The notes under the pieces were generated by a model that worked only from the letters and a program-made list of their open reading frames with translations, was not told the DNA's origin and searched no databases. A stretch of 37,961 bases of DNA from positions 1 through 37,961 of the forward strand of contig CAAGCB010000036.1 of assembly GCA_900768185.1 (NCBI GenBank), in the 5' to 3' direction. A program made the translations under genes and the position numbers. Of this stretch, positions 7,041 through 16,681 are shown in pieces. Within the stretch, counting starts at the first letter, position 1. Each line of letters begins with the position of its first letter. Source of the stretch: Alphaproteobacteria bacterium. Lineage in GTDB: Bacteria > Pseudomonadota > Alphaproteobacteria > CAAGCB01 > CAG-977.

Positions 7041-7238
7041 TTATGGCATTTTTTCCGCCGCGCCGTCAAATCCTTTCAGCCGACCGATCTTGATCAGCGC
7101 GCGGATCGTTTTGACGATGTATTCGTCTTCGACGAACGGCATTTCTCCTGCATCAAACTCTTTGCGAGTCATGCCTGTTCTTATACCGACAACCGCGCAC
7201 ACTTCGGTGTAAATCCCGTAAATATCATTTTTATTCAA
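7041..7238 (-). CDS. small protein paralogous to the 24684-24857 product, 65 aa
   Basis: 65 residues if started at TTG 7238. It matches the small protein at 24684-24857 over most of its length: VCAVVGIRTGMTRKEF against VCAAVGVKKPMSRRAV, and TIRALIKIGRLKG against TIRALDAMGKLKG. The TTG has only AAGG two bases upstream, too close. A much better start, ATG 7279 with AAGGAG eight bases upstream, is out of frame by one base because of a C9 tract; with ten Cs it would run straight into this frame. Function unknown. It lies between internal virion protein and fibre genes. Confidence 0.68.
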   Translation of the reverse strand: MNKNDIYGIYTEVCAVVGIRTGMTRKEFDAGEMPFVEDEYIVKTIRALIKIGRLKGFDGAAEKMP

Positions 7239-7279
7239 TGCCTTACGGCGTTTAAGGGGGGGGGTGCGTTATAGGACAT
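7235..7279 (-). other. 14-codon leader ORF with a C9 tract
   Basis: Minus strand: AAGGAG (7288-7293), eight bases, ATG 7279, then a reading frame of 14 codons through nine consecutive Cs (plus strand G9 at 7256-7264) ending in TGA at 7235. One extra C would fuse it in frame with the 65-residue protein. It may be a phase-variable switch, a slippage site, a coupling leader or an assembly error in a homopolymer. Confidence 0.6.
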
Positions 7280-7328
7280 TTTCTTGTCTCCTTTTTATTC
7301 AAACTACCCCCCGATTTTAAAATGGGAA

Positions 7329-7344
7329 AGCCGGCAATACGGCT
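7329..7344 (-). terminator. weak hairpin at the end of the giant gene
   Basis: AGCCG (7340-7344 read on minus) and CGGCT (7329-7333) form a five-pair stem over TATTGC, overlapping the stop of the 1717-residue gene, with an imperfect T-rich tail. Weak evidence. Confidence 0.35.
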
Positions 7345-10300
7345 ATTCCTTGACCCTGTACTTTCGCTTTAATCTCTTAAGTATTTTGGCCGTAATTTCG
7401 TTGATGGCCTCCGCCTTTTGAGAATCTGTTTTCTTGAAATAAACGGCTGAACCCGTTAATTTTTCGACTTGTTCGGAGAATCCGGCAACACGCAATCCGC
7501 CGACTGTGAAGCCACGGGCGAAATCCAAACGCGCTTGCGCCTTTCCTTGCGCCGTTAAATCCTTGAACTCTTTCGCGCGTGTAAAATCAGAAAGTCGCAC
7601 ATTTTCCCCAGCGGCTGATAACCGTTCGATTTCATGCGCAACGGTGTTTTTAGCCGCTGTTTTGACACGCGCACCAAACAACAGTGTCGTCAGCGGGTTT
7701 TCCGATCTTTTCTCTGTTCCTTCCGCCAAATCCACTTTGGCCGACAATTTTTCTCGTGCTATTGGAATTTTGGCTGCTGTCGCGCCAACTATCCCACGTT
7801 CATTCGTGCGTTCGTTTGGATCGATCATCTTGGCGACATCAGTTACAATCGCAGGAACAGTTCGCGACAGCAGTTGGTCGAAAACACCGTTCGCGAAATC
7901 ATCTGCGGTTTTCAAAGTATCCTGCTTTTGCGCTTTGTCTAGCCATCCCGCAATTTCGGACGCCTCTTTTATCCCCGGAATGTTCCCCGTCTGCGACAAA
8001 ACGGATTTAGCGAACGCGGCGGCTTTTTCATAAGCTCCCTCGCGTTTTTTCGCTTCCAGTATTCCGGCAATGGGGGCCGCAAGCGGCCCGAAGTAATCCA
8101 GCGATATGTACTTTCCGCCTATTCTGACGCTGTTGTACACGCCGTTTTTGAACCGCACCAAATCCTTTTCTTTCTGGCTGGCAAGGTCGAACGGCGAAAT
8201 GTAATCATCGGGCTTCAGCAACTCCGCGATGCCGAACGCCAGCAGCCAACCTATACCGTTTCGGATGGCGGAGCGGATGATGCTCTTGCTAGTGTCGCTG
8301 ATAACACTCGTTCTAAAATCACGCATGATTTGATTGATGTTTTGCGGCAGCAGGGCGCGCCCCGCGCCGAACGAATACTCCAACCCCAGCGATACGACAT
8401 TGGCGGGTGTCTGCACGAACGGCATGACAAAATCGCCAATGCGCGCCGAACCCGACGCGTCGTTCAGAATGTTTCTGATTTTTCCAGAAAACTGCGCGAT
8501 TTTGCCTTTGTTCGTGAACGTCGAAACTTCCGCGGCGTTAATGGAATTTTCGCGGATGCGCGCCCCGATGGCTGTTTGCGGCGTGTATAAAACAGCGTCG
8601 TTGAACAATTCCGTTGCGCGGCGCTTCAGCCCTTCGCCCGCGTATCCTTCGGCGGCGGCTTGCTTTGTCGCTTCCAAATTTGCATTGTCGGCAAAGTTGA
8701 CGGCCTTTGACACCGCGTCACCAGCCCCCAAAGACCAATCGAACACGGCTTTTTCCATTTTGCGCACCCACGCGCGGAACGCGCCGTCCCCTGCGGACGA
8801 CATAAACCGTTCGCCGAACACGCGTCCCGGATCGTCCAGCTCGCCCTTGCGAACGACGGACATCATCACGCCCGAAGCTTTATAAACATCGAAATCGTAC
8901 TTCAGATAATCGCGCACAGCGGCGGAATCGACGGCCTTTGCGGACGATTTCAAAAACAGACGGCGCGCGATTCCCTCCGTCAAAAACGTTTCAGCGTTTG
9001 ACCAAACGTTCAGCAGTGTGGATTTAGGGGACAGCAGCATATTGGCGCGCCCCAGCGAATTGACCGCCAAAGCGACAGCGTTTGTCGGGGTCATGGATGC
9101 CGCCAAATCTTTAATCTCTTTGATTTTCCGCATGGTTTCGATGGACGGGTTTCCGGCGGGGTTTTGGGCAAAATCGGCTTTTACGCTGCCGGCAAGCTCC
9201 GACGCTTTCGCCAAAATGCGCTCGGCTTCGTCGGCGCGGATTGTGACGCCCAAAGCGTCCTCAATGTTTCGCGCAACCTCGTCGTAAACGGCATCGTAGG
9301 CTTTTCCGACGGAGGAACGATCGCTTTGGAACAGCTCCATTTGCTTGCCCGTGATGGATTGGACCTTTTGAACGACGCGACGGACGGCTTCGTTTGCCTG
9401 CGTTTCCGTTTTGGCGGTCGAAATTTCGCGCGCCGCGTCGCTTGCCGTCTGCGAAACAAACTTGTCGACGCGCCCGTCAATGCTGGCGGCGGCGGGCATA
9501 TTCGCCAAAACATCTTTGGACAGGTTGTTTTTTCGCATCAGCAGAACGCGCTTCAGCCAATAGGCAGGATTCGTGATGTCTTGGTTCAGCCGTTCGGCGG
9601 AAATTTCCTGCCCGCGCCGCGTCTGCTCCAAAGTGTGCAGCCGCAAAACGCGCGTATACTCTTTGACGTTTCCGGCGGCAAGCATTTTCTGTTCGTATTC
9701 AATCATCAGCGCGGTGCGCAGAACGCCGTCGTCGGTCGCGATGTCGCCGTCGATCATCTTGCGCGCCGTATCGATGCCCTGCGTTTCGATTAGGTTGATT
9801 GCTTTTTGGCTCGCATCCGCCAAATGCGCCTCTTCGTACCGTGTCGAAACGGCGTCCTCGTTCAGCAAACCGTTCAAACGGTTCAGTCTGTTCTGCCGTT
9901 CCTGCGCCTGCGACACTTTCCCGTCTGCGCTTTCGGCGGCGGCGGGCGCGCGCCAGTACGCGCCGGACAATTCGTCGGAACGAACGGCGGGCGTTTTGTC
10001 GGCGGATGGCGATTGCTTCTTTTGAACGGCGGGGACGCTTTCTTTTTCGGGCTCGAAACGGCTTCCGGCGGCGGGCAGAACGGCGGGCGGCAAGCTGCCT
10101 GTCGTCATGGATTGGAAAAAACGGATGATGTCTTCGCTCAGCGGTTCTTTCGACGGCTGGTTCATTTCGTTGTACACGCGTTTCAGCCATTTGTCGTAAC
10201 GCTGATAGGTCGGCGTGATGTCGCTGTCTTGCGTGCGCGGCAGATTGCCGTCCAGCAAATACTGCTCATAGCCCCGCGCGAATTGTTCCTGCGCGCGGCG

Positions 10301-12496
10301 GTTGATGGTTTTGCCGTCTTTGACCCCCAGCCAGTTCAATGCCAGATTGAACGTGTCGACGTATTCGTCGGACGCCGATTTCGTATTCGCCCATGTTTCC
10401 TGCTCCGTCAACCAGAAATGCGCCAATTCGTGGGGCAGGGTCGAAAAATCCGCGTCTTTCGTCAAACGGATGATGTTTTCGGCTTGTGAATACGACCCGC
10501 GGCGGACGATTTTACGCTGTTCCAGCGATGTATTGATTTCCTTTCGGATTTCGCCTATAATATCTTTAAAGGAATGACCCAATGGACGACTTTTAGAATC
10601 TGGGTAACTGGGATTCGCTTGGGCTTCCTTTTTTTTCAGCCAATTATCAATCTCTTTTTCACCCGTATTGATTTTCGATTTGGGTTCGCCTATAATATCC
10701 GTAAAGGGCTTATCGGTTCTAACGTCCTCGGCGACGAGGCTTGACCCAGTCGGATTATTCGGGTGCCGACGCTCCGAAAGCCCTTTTTTGACTTGCTCCG
10801 CATATCCGTCTTTTGTTGTTTTGTAAAGGGACGTTATTCTGTTTTCGTTCGTCCCTACGTCTATGCACACGGCATATTCCCTTTTATTGGCTTCAACCAG
10901 CAAAATAACGGATTTTCCGCTGTACTGATTTTTTCTGTAGCTTATGTTGGCTTCCTTGATGTTGTCGGGATTTTTCAGACTTTCGATGACGGAAACATAT
11001 TCTTGTTCTTTGACGCCGTGGTTCAGAATATCGTGATATATTGACTGCGCTGGAACGACGATAGAGGTTTCTCCCCCGATTTCGACGCGGAAAAATCTGT
11101 CTCGGTTGCGTTTTTCCTGTACGCCACGGCTGGAAACGTCCTTAAAAAATTCAGACAGGGATTCCAATTTCGATTCATACATAGCCTGCTCGAACACGCC
11201 GTCTTCGGTCAGGGCAAATCCGCGGTTTTTAAACGCGATGCCGCCGTTTTCAAAAACGATTTGCGCGCCCGTCAAAACGTCGTCAATGGCGACGCCGCGG
11301 CGGTTCGCTTCCGCCAAAACCTGATCGGCGAACATGGATGACGTTTGCTGAACGTAATCCTGCCGCTCGTCGGGGGACAGGCTCTTGAACGCTTCCGACG
11401 CGTCCATCGCCTTGGCGGTCGCGTCCATCATCGCGGAATAGATTTCGCCGTGCTTGTTGCGCAGCTCTTCGGACAGGGACAGTTCCTTGACGACAACGCC
11501 CGTCATCGTATCGACGGACGCATTGTAAAGCGCGTTAACGACGGTTTCCAAATCCTTTTCGGGAACGGTGCCACGCAAACGGTCGCGGAACATATTTTTG
11601 ACGTTATGCCGATTTTTCAACGAAAACGCTCCGGCGGTCGTTCCGCCGACGATAGCGCCGACGATCCCTTGTTCAATGGCGTTGTATATTTCGTCGGGGA
11701 TCTTCGACACGTCAATGGTTCCGTCCGCCAATTCAAATCCCATCGCAGCGATAGCCTGCGTCGCTTCGGTCGTACCTTCAGAAACGGCGGATTGAATGGC
11801 GGCGACAACCGGCTTTTTGCTGGTACGCAGAAATGGCATGATTTTGCCGAGATTTATTTTTTCCAAAACGCCGGCAACGGCACCGTAAGACGCCGTTGCT
11901 GAAAACTCGGCTCCGGCTTGTTCCGGAGTTAAATCCTCCACTTGCTTTCCTCTTTCTTTTGCGATATCGGCTCGTTTTTCAGTCTCTCCGGATATTTCCT
12001 GCGCAACCCCCAAGCCTACGGCACTTGCTCCGCCCGTTGCATACGCAGCCAACAGCATCGTCGCCAAATTTCCGAATCCGTTTCCGACCGCATAGGACAT
12101 GGTTGATCGTTCATCAGTCTCCAATCCGAAAAGCGCGTCCGATTTTTCTGTGATTGATTTGTTCAAAACGTCGATTTGTCGCGCTCCGGTCTTGATCATT
12201 TCCCGTCCCCATTCCGTAACGGACGAATCCTCACCGAACATCCCGCCGACTGCGACCAATCCTTTTCCCCCGAACATCATCAGCGCAGATGGAATTTTAA
12301 CAACCTGCGCCGCGCCTTCTACAACGCCGGCGCCCAACCGCGCGACCTTTCCGTGCCGCGGGCGCAATAAACCGTTTTCCAGCAGATCGGCGTTTTGCAC
12401 CAAAACAGAACGCGTAATGTCGGACAACTGGATGTATTTTGCCGGACCGCTTTTGATGTCTTCAGGCAAATCAAATTGAGGATATTCTTTTTCCAT
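7343..12496 (-). CDS. giant polyvalent internal virion protein with metallopeptidase motif, 1717 aa
   Basis: The start is ATG 12496 (AAAGGA eight bases upstream). N-terminal region: glycine-rich hydrophobic stretches around residues 140-300 (AAYATGGASAVGLGVAQ, GIVGAIVGGTTAGAF). Around residues 470-580 a segment (YHDILNHG, SLKNPDNIKEA, ITSLYKTTKDGY) resembles the PBECR nuclease-like domains of phage polyvalent proteins. Residues ~689-693 are HELAH, a zincin HExxH motif. The C-terminal third is helical with another hydrophobic stretch (IRNGIGWLLAFGIAELL). By gene order it is the largest ejection protein of a podovirus, co-injected with DNA. Domain functions are inferred. Confidence 0.9.
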   Translation of the reverse strand: MEKEYPQFDLPEDIKSGPAKYIQLSDITRSVLVQNADLLENGLLRPRHGKVARLGAGVVEGAAQVVKIPSALMMFGGKGLVAVGGMFGEDSSVTEWGREMIKTGARQIDVLNKSITEKSDALFGLETDERSTMSYAVGNGFGNLATMLLAAYATGGASAVGLGVAQEISGETEKRADIAKERGKQVEDLTPEQAGAEFSATASYGAVAGVLEKINLGKIMPFLRTSKKPVVAAIQSAVSEGTTEATQAIAAMGFELADGTIDVSKIPDEIYNAIEQGIVGAIVGGTTAGAFSLKNRHNVKNMFRDRLRGTVPEKDLETVVNALYNASVDTMTGVVVKELSLSEELRNKHGEIYSAMMDATAKAMDASEAFKSLSPDERQDYVQQTSSMFADQVLAEANRRGVAIDDVLTGAQIVFENGGIAFKNRGFALTEDGVFEQAMYESKLESLSEFFKDVSSRGVQEKRNRDRFFRVEIGGETSIVVPAQSIYHDILNHGVKEQEYVSVIESLKNPDNIKEANISYRKNQYSGKSVILLVEANKREYAVCIDVGTNENRITSLYKTTKDGYAEQVKKGLSERRHPNNPTGSSLVAEDVRTDKPFTDIIGEPKSKINTGEKEIDNWLKKKEAQANPSYPDSKSRPLGHSFKDIIGEIRKEINTSLEQRKIVRRGSYSQAENIIRLTKDADFSTLPHELAHFWLTEQETWANTKSASDEYVDTFNLALNWLGVKDGKTINRRAQEQFARGYEQYLLDGNLPRTQDSDITPTYQRYDKWLKRVYNEMNQPSKEPLSEDIIRFFQSMTTGSLPPAVLPAAGSRFEPEKESVPAVQKKQSPSADKTPAVRSDELSGAYWRAPAAAESADGKVSQAQERQNRLNRLNGLLNEDAVSTRYEEAHLADASQKAINLIETQGIDTARKMIDGDIATDDGVLRTALMIEYEQKMLAAGNVKEYTRVLRLHTLEQTRRGQEISAERLNQDITNPAYWLKRVLLMRKNNLSKDVLANMPAAASIDGRVDKFVSQTASDAAREISTAKTETQANEAVRRVVQKVQSITGKQMELFQSDRSSVGKAYDAVYDEVARNIEDALGVTIRADEAERILAKASELAGSVKADFAQNPAGNPSIETMRKIKEIKDLAASMTPTNAVALAVNSLGRANMLLSPKSTLLNVWSNAETFLTEGIARRLFLKSSAKAVDSAAVRDYLKYDFDVYKASGVMMSVVRKGELDDPGRVFGERFMSSAGDGAFRAWVRKMEKAVFDWSLGAGDAVSKAVNFADNANLEATKQAAAEGYAGEGLKRRATELFNDAVLYTPQTAIGARIRENSINAAEVSTFTNKGKIAQFSGKIRNILNDASGSARIGDFVMPFVQTPANVVSLGLEYSFGAGRALLPQNINQIMRDFRTSVISDTSKSIIRSAIRNGIGWLLAFGIAELLKPDDYISPFDLASQKEKDLVRFKNGVYNSVRIGGKYISLDYFGPLAAPIAGILEAKKREGAYEKAAAFAKSVLSQTGNIPGIKEASEIAGWLDKAQKQDTLKTADDFANGVFDQLLSRTVPAIVTDVAKMIDPNERTNERGIVGATAAKIPIAREKLSAKVDLAEGTEKRSENPLTTLLFGARVKTAAKNTVAHEIERLSAAGENVRLSDFTRAKEFKDLTAQGKAQARLDFARGFTVGGLRVAGFSEQVEKLTGSAVYFKKTDSQKAEAINEITAKILKRLKRKYRVKE

Positions 12497-12497
12497 C

Positions 12498-14102
12498 TTA
12501 AATTCCTTTAACAACAGGGATTATTTCGTCAAACTCGGCAAGTTCGCCGACAACACCGTCGCCCACATCAATCAAATCGCCTTTTTGTTTTCCGGCGATA
12601 GATGGAAATGTTACTTTCAGCGCATCACTCAGTGCTTTTTTGTAAATGCCATCAGCCATTTCCGCCTGTCCGTTCGCAACGGCGGAAAGCATGGCAGACA
12701 GCCCGTCGGACAAAATGCGACGGGCTTTTTGAGGATAAAAACCAATTTTTGCTCCCAACAAATTTCTACGCGAAATTTCAATATCACGGCGTGCGGCTCT
12801 TCGTTCTTTTTTATCGTCCAGCTCACGGAGCTGTTTGAAGGTCTTTTCTATTTTTGCCAAAGAAGGCATCGCTTTTTTAAAATCGGCGCGAATTGTTTTG
12901 TCTTGCGCGATTTTACTTAAAACATCTTTGTTTTTTGAAAAATCATCCGCGTTCAGCAAACCGCTTTGATTCGCTGAAATCATTTCGGCCAAAACATCAG
13001 CCGCCCTTGAAATAATAGCGCCTTGTTGTTCTTTCGTTTCGTCAGGCATGGCCGCTATTTTTTCGATTTTTTCTCCAAAATCTGCCATTTTATCAAAATC
13101 CGTATCTGCGTTTGTATTAAGCACCGCAGATAGCGCATCTTGCCATTTTTCGCGCTTTTCCTCATTTCCTCTAAAATCGAACGCATCCAGTTTAGCTTGG
13201 GTCGGCGCCATCCAAAAATCCAATTCCTGCAAAGAACGATTCAAACGATCTGTTTGCAAAGCATCTTCCTGCATCACACGTTCCATATTTGCTATTTTTT
13301 TTAAAGCCGTTTCTTTTTTGATGGTCTTAAAATAGCTTGGATTTTTTTCTATAAACGCTCGTGATTTTTGAGGCTCGACAAGCATATTTTCAAAAATCTT
13401 GTTTTCCGCTCCGGACAGATATTTCATCTGTTCTTCAGGCGTCGTGTATTCTGCATATTCGCCTTTTTGAAGATTTTCGCGCAAACGGTCGGGATTTTTC
13501 TGCAAATCGTTTTGCATGGATATGTACGAATAGCCGTGCCCCGCACGCTTGATCAGCCTGTCTTTTTCTGAAGCGGGCAAAACGGCGGCATTGATCGCTA
13601 CAGCCGTTTCCTGCGCAGCTTCTTTGAACTTGTCGGGATTGTTCAAAACAAACGTGCTTTGCGCGTCAATGATTTTTTCGCAGGCTTTGGCGTTTTCCAA
13701 AAACGTGCCTTCGATTTTGGCTTTTTCGGCTTGACTTAAAAATCCGGCGACAACGTCGGGTTTCGCGGCGTCAATCGCCTGCGCGTAAAAACCAGAACCG
13801 TTCGCGCGGGTCTTGGCGTCCAACGCCTTGTCCAGCCGTTCCCGCATTTCGTCGGTCAGGTTCTCGACGTTTCCGCTCGCCTGACGTTCCGCGAACCACG
13901 CGGACATTTCCGCCTGCACCTCGGCGATGTCGGCGCGGGCTTTCAGCGTCTGGTTCCGGTTTTCGATGTTCAAAACGGCTTTGCCCAAATCTTTCAGCGC
14001 GCCGCCGACCCGATAAACGGCGGTGTCTTCCGCGAGCGCCGTTTCCGATTTCAAAACGGGCTGTTTTTGGTAATTCGATTGAAACAACATGATGTCCGGC
14101 AT
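12498..14102 (-). CDS. internal virion / DNA ejection protein, 534 aa
   Basis: A long, almost wholly helical, charged protein with coiled-coil stretches (LGKAVLNIENRNQTLKARAD; QLRELDDKKERRAARRD). There are no membrane segments until possibly the C-terminus. It sits between a small alanine/glycine-rich internal protein and the giant protein, the position of the middle internal core protein in podoviruses. The start is ATG 14102 with GGAGGAG upstream; the upstream in-frame codons are inside the previous gene. Ends two bases before the giant gene. Confidence 0.82.
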   Translation of the reverse strand: MPDIMLFQSNYQKQPVLKSETALAEDTAVYRVGGALKDLGKAVLNIENRNQTLKARADIAEVQAEMSAWFAERQASGNVENLTDEMRERLDKALDAKTRANGSGFYAQAIDAAKPDVVAGFLSQAEKAKIEGTFLENAKACEKIIDAQSTFVLNNPDKFKEAAQETAVAINAAVLPASEKDRLIKRAGHGYSYISMQNDLQKNPDRLRENLQKGEYAEYTTPEEQMKYLSGAENKIFENMLVEPQKSRAFIEKNPSYFKTIKKETALKKIANMERVMQEDALQTDRLNRSLQELDFWMAPTQAKLDAFDFRGNEEKREKWQDALSAVLNTNADTDFDKMADFGEKIEKIAAMPDETKEQQGAIISRAADVLAEMISANQSGLLNADDFSKNKDVLSKIAQDKTIRADFKKAMPSLAKIEKTFKQLRELDDKKERRAARRDIEISRRNLLGAKIGFYPQKARRILSDGLSAMLSAVANGQAEMADGIYKKALSDALKVTFPSIAGKQKGDLIDVGDGVVGELAEFDEIIPVVKGI

Positions 14103-14103
14103 T

Positions 14104-14733
14104 CTATTCTCCTCCCGCCGCGCTTCCCAATTTTCCGCCGATGTTTGCACCGACAACTGCGGCAAACGGATTTCCCGTCGCCGCTCCGATACCGGCGCCG
14201 GCGATCGTTCCGACCGTTCCCCACAGGGCGGCTTGTCCGGCGCGTTTTTTCTGTCTCGCCGCTTCGGACAGCTGCGAATAAACCGAACGGCGCACCTGTT
14301 CGCGCATGGCGGCGACGTCGTCTTCGGCGACGATCCGATTCGACCGCTGCACGTCCGTGAACGATTTTGACGAAATTCCCGACGCGTTGATCGCGACGCG
14401 GTTCTGCGCGAACGCCTGCGCGTTGTTCCGGCGCTGGACGCCGACGTTGTATTCCAACGTGTTGAACGCTTCGCGTGCGTTTGACCACATCGTTTTGAAA
14501 TTGCGTCTGGCGGCTTGGTACGACGAAACGTTTTGCAACGCCGTCCCCAGCGCGTCCAAACCGACGCCCGCCGCTTCCCCCGCGCTCATGCTGAAATTAT
14601 CAAACAATCCGCCGGAATCGTCCGACGACGTTATTCCGGCTCGCGCGGCGGCTTGCTTAATCTGTCCGCCGTTGGTGAACAAACCGCCGCCGGAAAACGA
14701 CGGATCGTTGAAATGCAAAATGCTGTCAACCAT
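14104..14733 (-). CDS. small internal virion protein, 209 aa
   Basis: The middle is helical and basic (RRNFKTMWSNAREAFNTLEY, QRRNNAQAFAQNRVAI). The C-terminus is a glycine/alanine-rich hydrophobic hairpin (ALWGTVGTIAGAGIGAATGN, AAVVGANIGGKLG), which could insert into a membrane. This is the pattern of the first of three podovirus ejection proteins. Follows tail tubular B directly. Role inferred from order and composition. Confidence 0.8.
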   Translation of the reverse strand: MVDSILHFNDPSFSGGGLFTNGGQIKQAAARAGITSSDDSGGLFDNFSMSAGEAAGVGLDALGTALQNVSSYQAARRNFKTMWSNAREAFNTLEYNVGVQRRNNAQAFAQNRVAINASGISSKSFTDVQRSNRIVAEDDVAAMREQVRRSVYSQLSEAARQKKRAGQAALWGTVGTIAGAGIGAATGNPFAAVVGANIGGKLGSAAGGE

Positions 14734-14734
14734 T

Positions 14735-16681
14735 TTATCCCCCTTTCATCATCGACGCGAACACCGCCAAAACGAACAGCGGCATAGGCTTTTCCTGCAC
14801 GATGACGACGTCGGCGTCCGCGTCCCACCCGCCTCCGAAATTGACGGGTTTGTCGCCGGTGAACAGCGGAACGGCGCGCGTCATGGCATCGCCCGCGCTT
14901 CGAAACGTTATGTCGACGGCGTCGCTCTCAGTTCTGCCGGCTTTGGCACACACGGTTTTATACAGCCGCAGGATCACGTCCGAAATTTTCTTCACTTTTT
15001 TGTCCGCGTCCGCGTTTTGCAAATCGGGCTGTCGCGCGATCACTGTTTTATAGGCGAATCCGACGCACGCTTTTTTTGCCGGAAATTGCAGGGAAACCTT
15101 GCCGTTTTGAACGACGCGGTCGGGTTCGACCGCGCCGTCGCCCGATATGGCGACCGTCTGCCCCTCCAAATGCTCCAAACCGGACAACTCGCTTTGCGCG
15201 TCGTCGAACGAAAAACTTTTGCCGCTGTCGACGAAAAACGCGTCCGCCGCGTCGTCGGCGTCGTCGGTCAGTCCTTCTTCGACGACTTCCAGATAAACGG
15301 CTGTTTTTCCGTTGATCTCCCGTTTGACCAGCAAATACGGATCCGTCCGTTCCAGATTGAAATCCGGCACGGCGCAAACGCTTTCGACGCGCCCGGAAAC
15401 GTCTGCGTCGAACCACGCGACGACCTGATTCGACGGCGACAGCGTGCAGCCGATCAGCTCTCCGCTTTCCTTGCAGCACCACAAAACGGGCTGTTTTTTC
15501 TTGCAAAACGCGGCGGCTTTGATTTTGCCGTTCGTGATCTGCGGATTGAATTTCGTGATGTCCGTGATCTGGTATTTGTCGTACACGGTGGAATAGGCGG
15601 AAAAATTGAACGACCGTCGGAACGAATCCAAAAACACCAGACCGTCTTCGACGAACTCGGGACGGACGGGGGCGCACCCGACGCTTGAAATTTTGTAATA
15701 TTTGACGTTCGTCGGCGTCAGCGCTTCGCCCAGCGACGTGGACGATATCGCGTACTCGAACCCGTCCGTTCCGATCGCCAGAACGTCCATCGGAAACGCC
15801 CAGCACGCTTCCGATCCCTGTTCGACCGCCAGCTTGACGGAAAATCCGTTGTCCGCGGCAACGACGCCTTTTTCGTCCGTTTTTTGAAAATTCATATACG
15901 CGCCTGATTTTGAAAAATACAGCGCGCCCCTTTTGATACAGACCATGCGCTGTTGGTGGACGACCATGATTTCGGGATATCCGCGCCCGCTTGAAAACGC
16001 ACCCAAAGACCACAATTTCGTTGCGACTTTGTGGTATTCTCCGGCGCCGACGGTCGCCGCCGCCGTTTTCGCGTTTGTCACGGCGGCGATTTTCAAATCG
16101 ACGGATTTTGTCGTCGAATCGGCGACCGTAACCAAACGCACCCATCGACCGACGTCCGCTTCGGAAAACACGTCCGCGCTCGCCGCGATCGTCGTCCCGT
16201 CGAACGACATCGTCGTTTCTGTTTCGTTTTCGTCCAGATACGGACCGTTTTGAAACGCGACGCTTTCGATCGAAAACGTTACCGACCCGTCCGCGTTTGC
16301 CTTGCGCACGATCTTTTTCGGTTCGACGTCGGGGTGCGCCAAATACATCGTGTCCTGCACCTGATAATAATAAACCGCGTCGATCTGCTCGCGGGCGTAG
16401 GGCGATTCCAAACTCTGTTTTAATTCTCGGTTAAAATAAACGTCGACGTGCCCGACGCGGAACACCAGCAAATAGGACTGGCTGGCGGAAAACACGAACG
16501 GGATCAGCCGCACGGCGTCGGGGACGCTTGCCACGAACCGCGTTCCGCCGCGTCGCTGGACGTACCCCTGCACGGCAGGGATCGCGTTCAGCAGCTTGCG
16601 GCACGTCGCGGCGTATTCGTCGCGCCCGCGCATCAGGGGCGAAAAAACGCCACCGTTGAAATTCTTGATGCCGACGTCCAT
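14735..16681 (-). CDS. tail tubular protein B-like (nozzle), 648 aa
   Basis: The N-terminus (IKNFNGGVFSPLMRGRDEY, RKLLNAIPAVQGYVQRRGGT) is diagnostic of podovirus tail tubular protein B / stabilisation proteins. RLIPFVFSASQSYLLVF and a central EIMVVHQQRMVC also fit. It forms the distal tail tube. The ATG at 16681 overlaps the tail tubular A stop (ATGA); an upstream in-frame stretch is a shadow of that gene. Confidence 0.92.
   Translation of the reverse strand: MDVGIKNFNGGVFSPLMRGRDEYAATCRKLLNAIPAVQGYVQRRGGTRFVASVPDAVRLIPFVFSASQSYLLVFRVGHVDVYFNRELKQSLESPYAREQIDAVYYYQVQDTMYLAHPDVEPKKIVRKANADGSVTFSIESVAFQNGPYLDENETETTMSFDGTTIAASADVFSEADVGRWVRLVTVADSTTKSVDLKIAAVTNAKTAAATVGAGEYHKVATKLWSLGAFSSGRGYPEIMVVHQQRMVCIKRGALYFSKSGAYMNFQKTDEKGVVAADNGFSVKLAVEQGSEACWAFPMDVLAIGTDGFEYAISSTSLGEALTPTNVKYYKISSVGCAPVRPEFVEDGLVFLDSFRRSFNFSAYSTVYDKYQITDITKFNPQITNGKIKAAAFCKKKQPVLWCCKESGELIGCTLSPSNQVVAWFDADVSGRVESVCAVPDFNLERTDPYLLVKREINGKTAVYLEVVEEGLTDDADDAADAFFVDSGKSFSFDDAQSELSGLEHLEGQTVAISGDGAVEPDRVVQNGKVSLQFPAKKACVGFAYKTVIARQPDLQNADADKKVKKISDVILRLYKTVCAKAGRTESDAVDITFRSAGDAMTRAVPLFTGDKPVNFGGGWDADADVVIVQEKPMPLFVLAVFASMMKGG

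Noticed and set aside
14306..15688. 460-codon plus-strand open frame
   Set aside because: Antisense shadow of internal protein and tail tubular B genes, with arginine-rich random-like composition.
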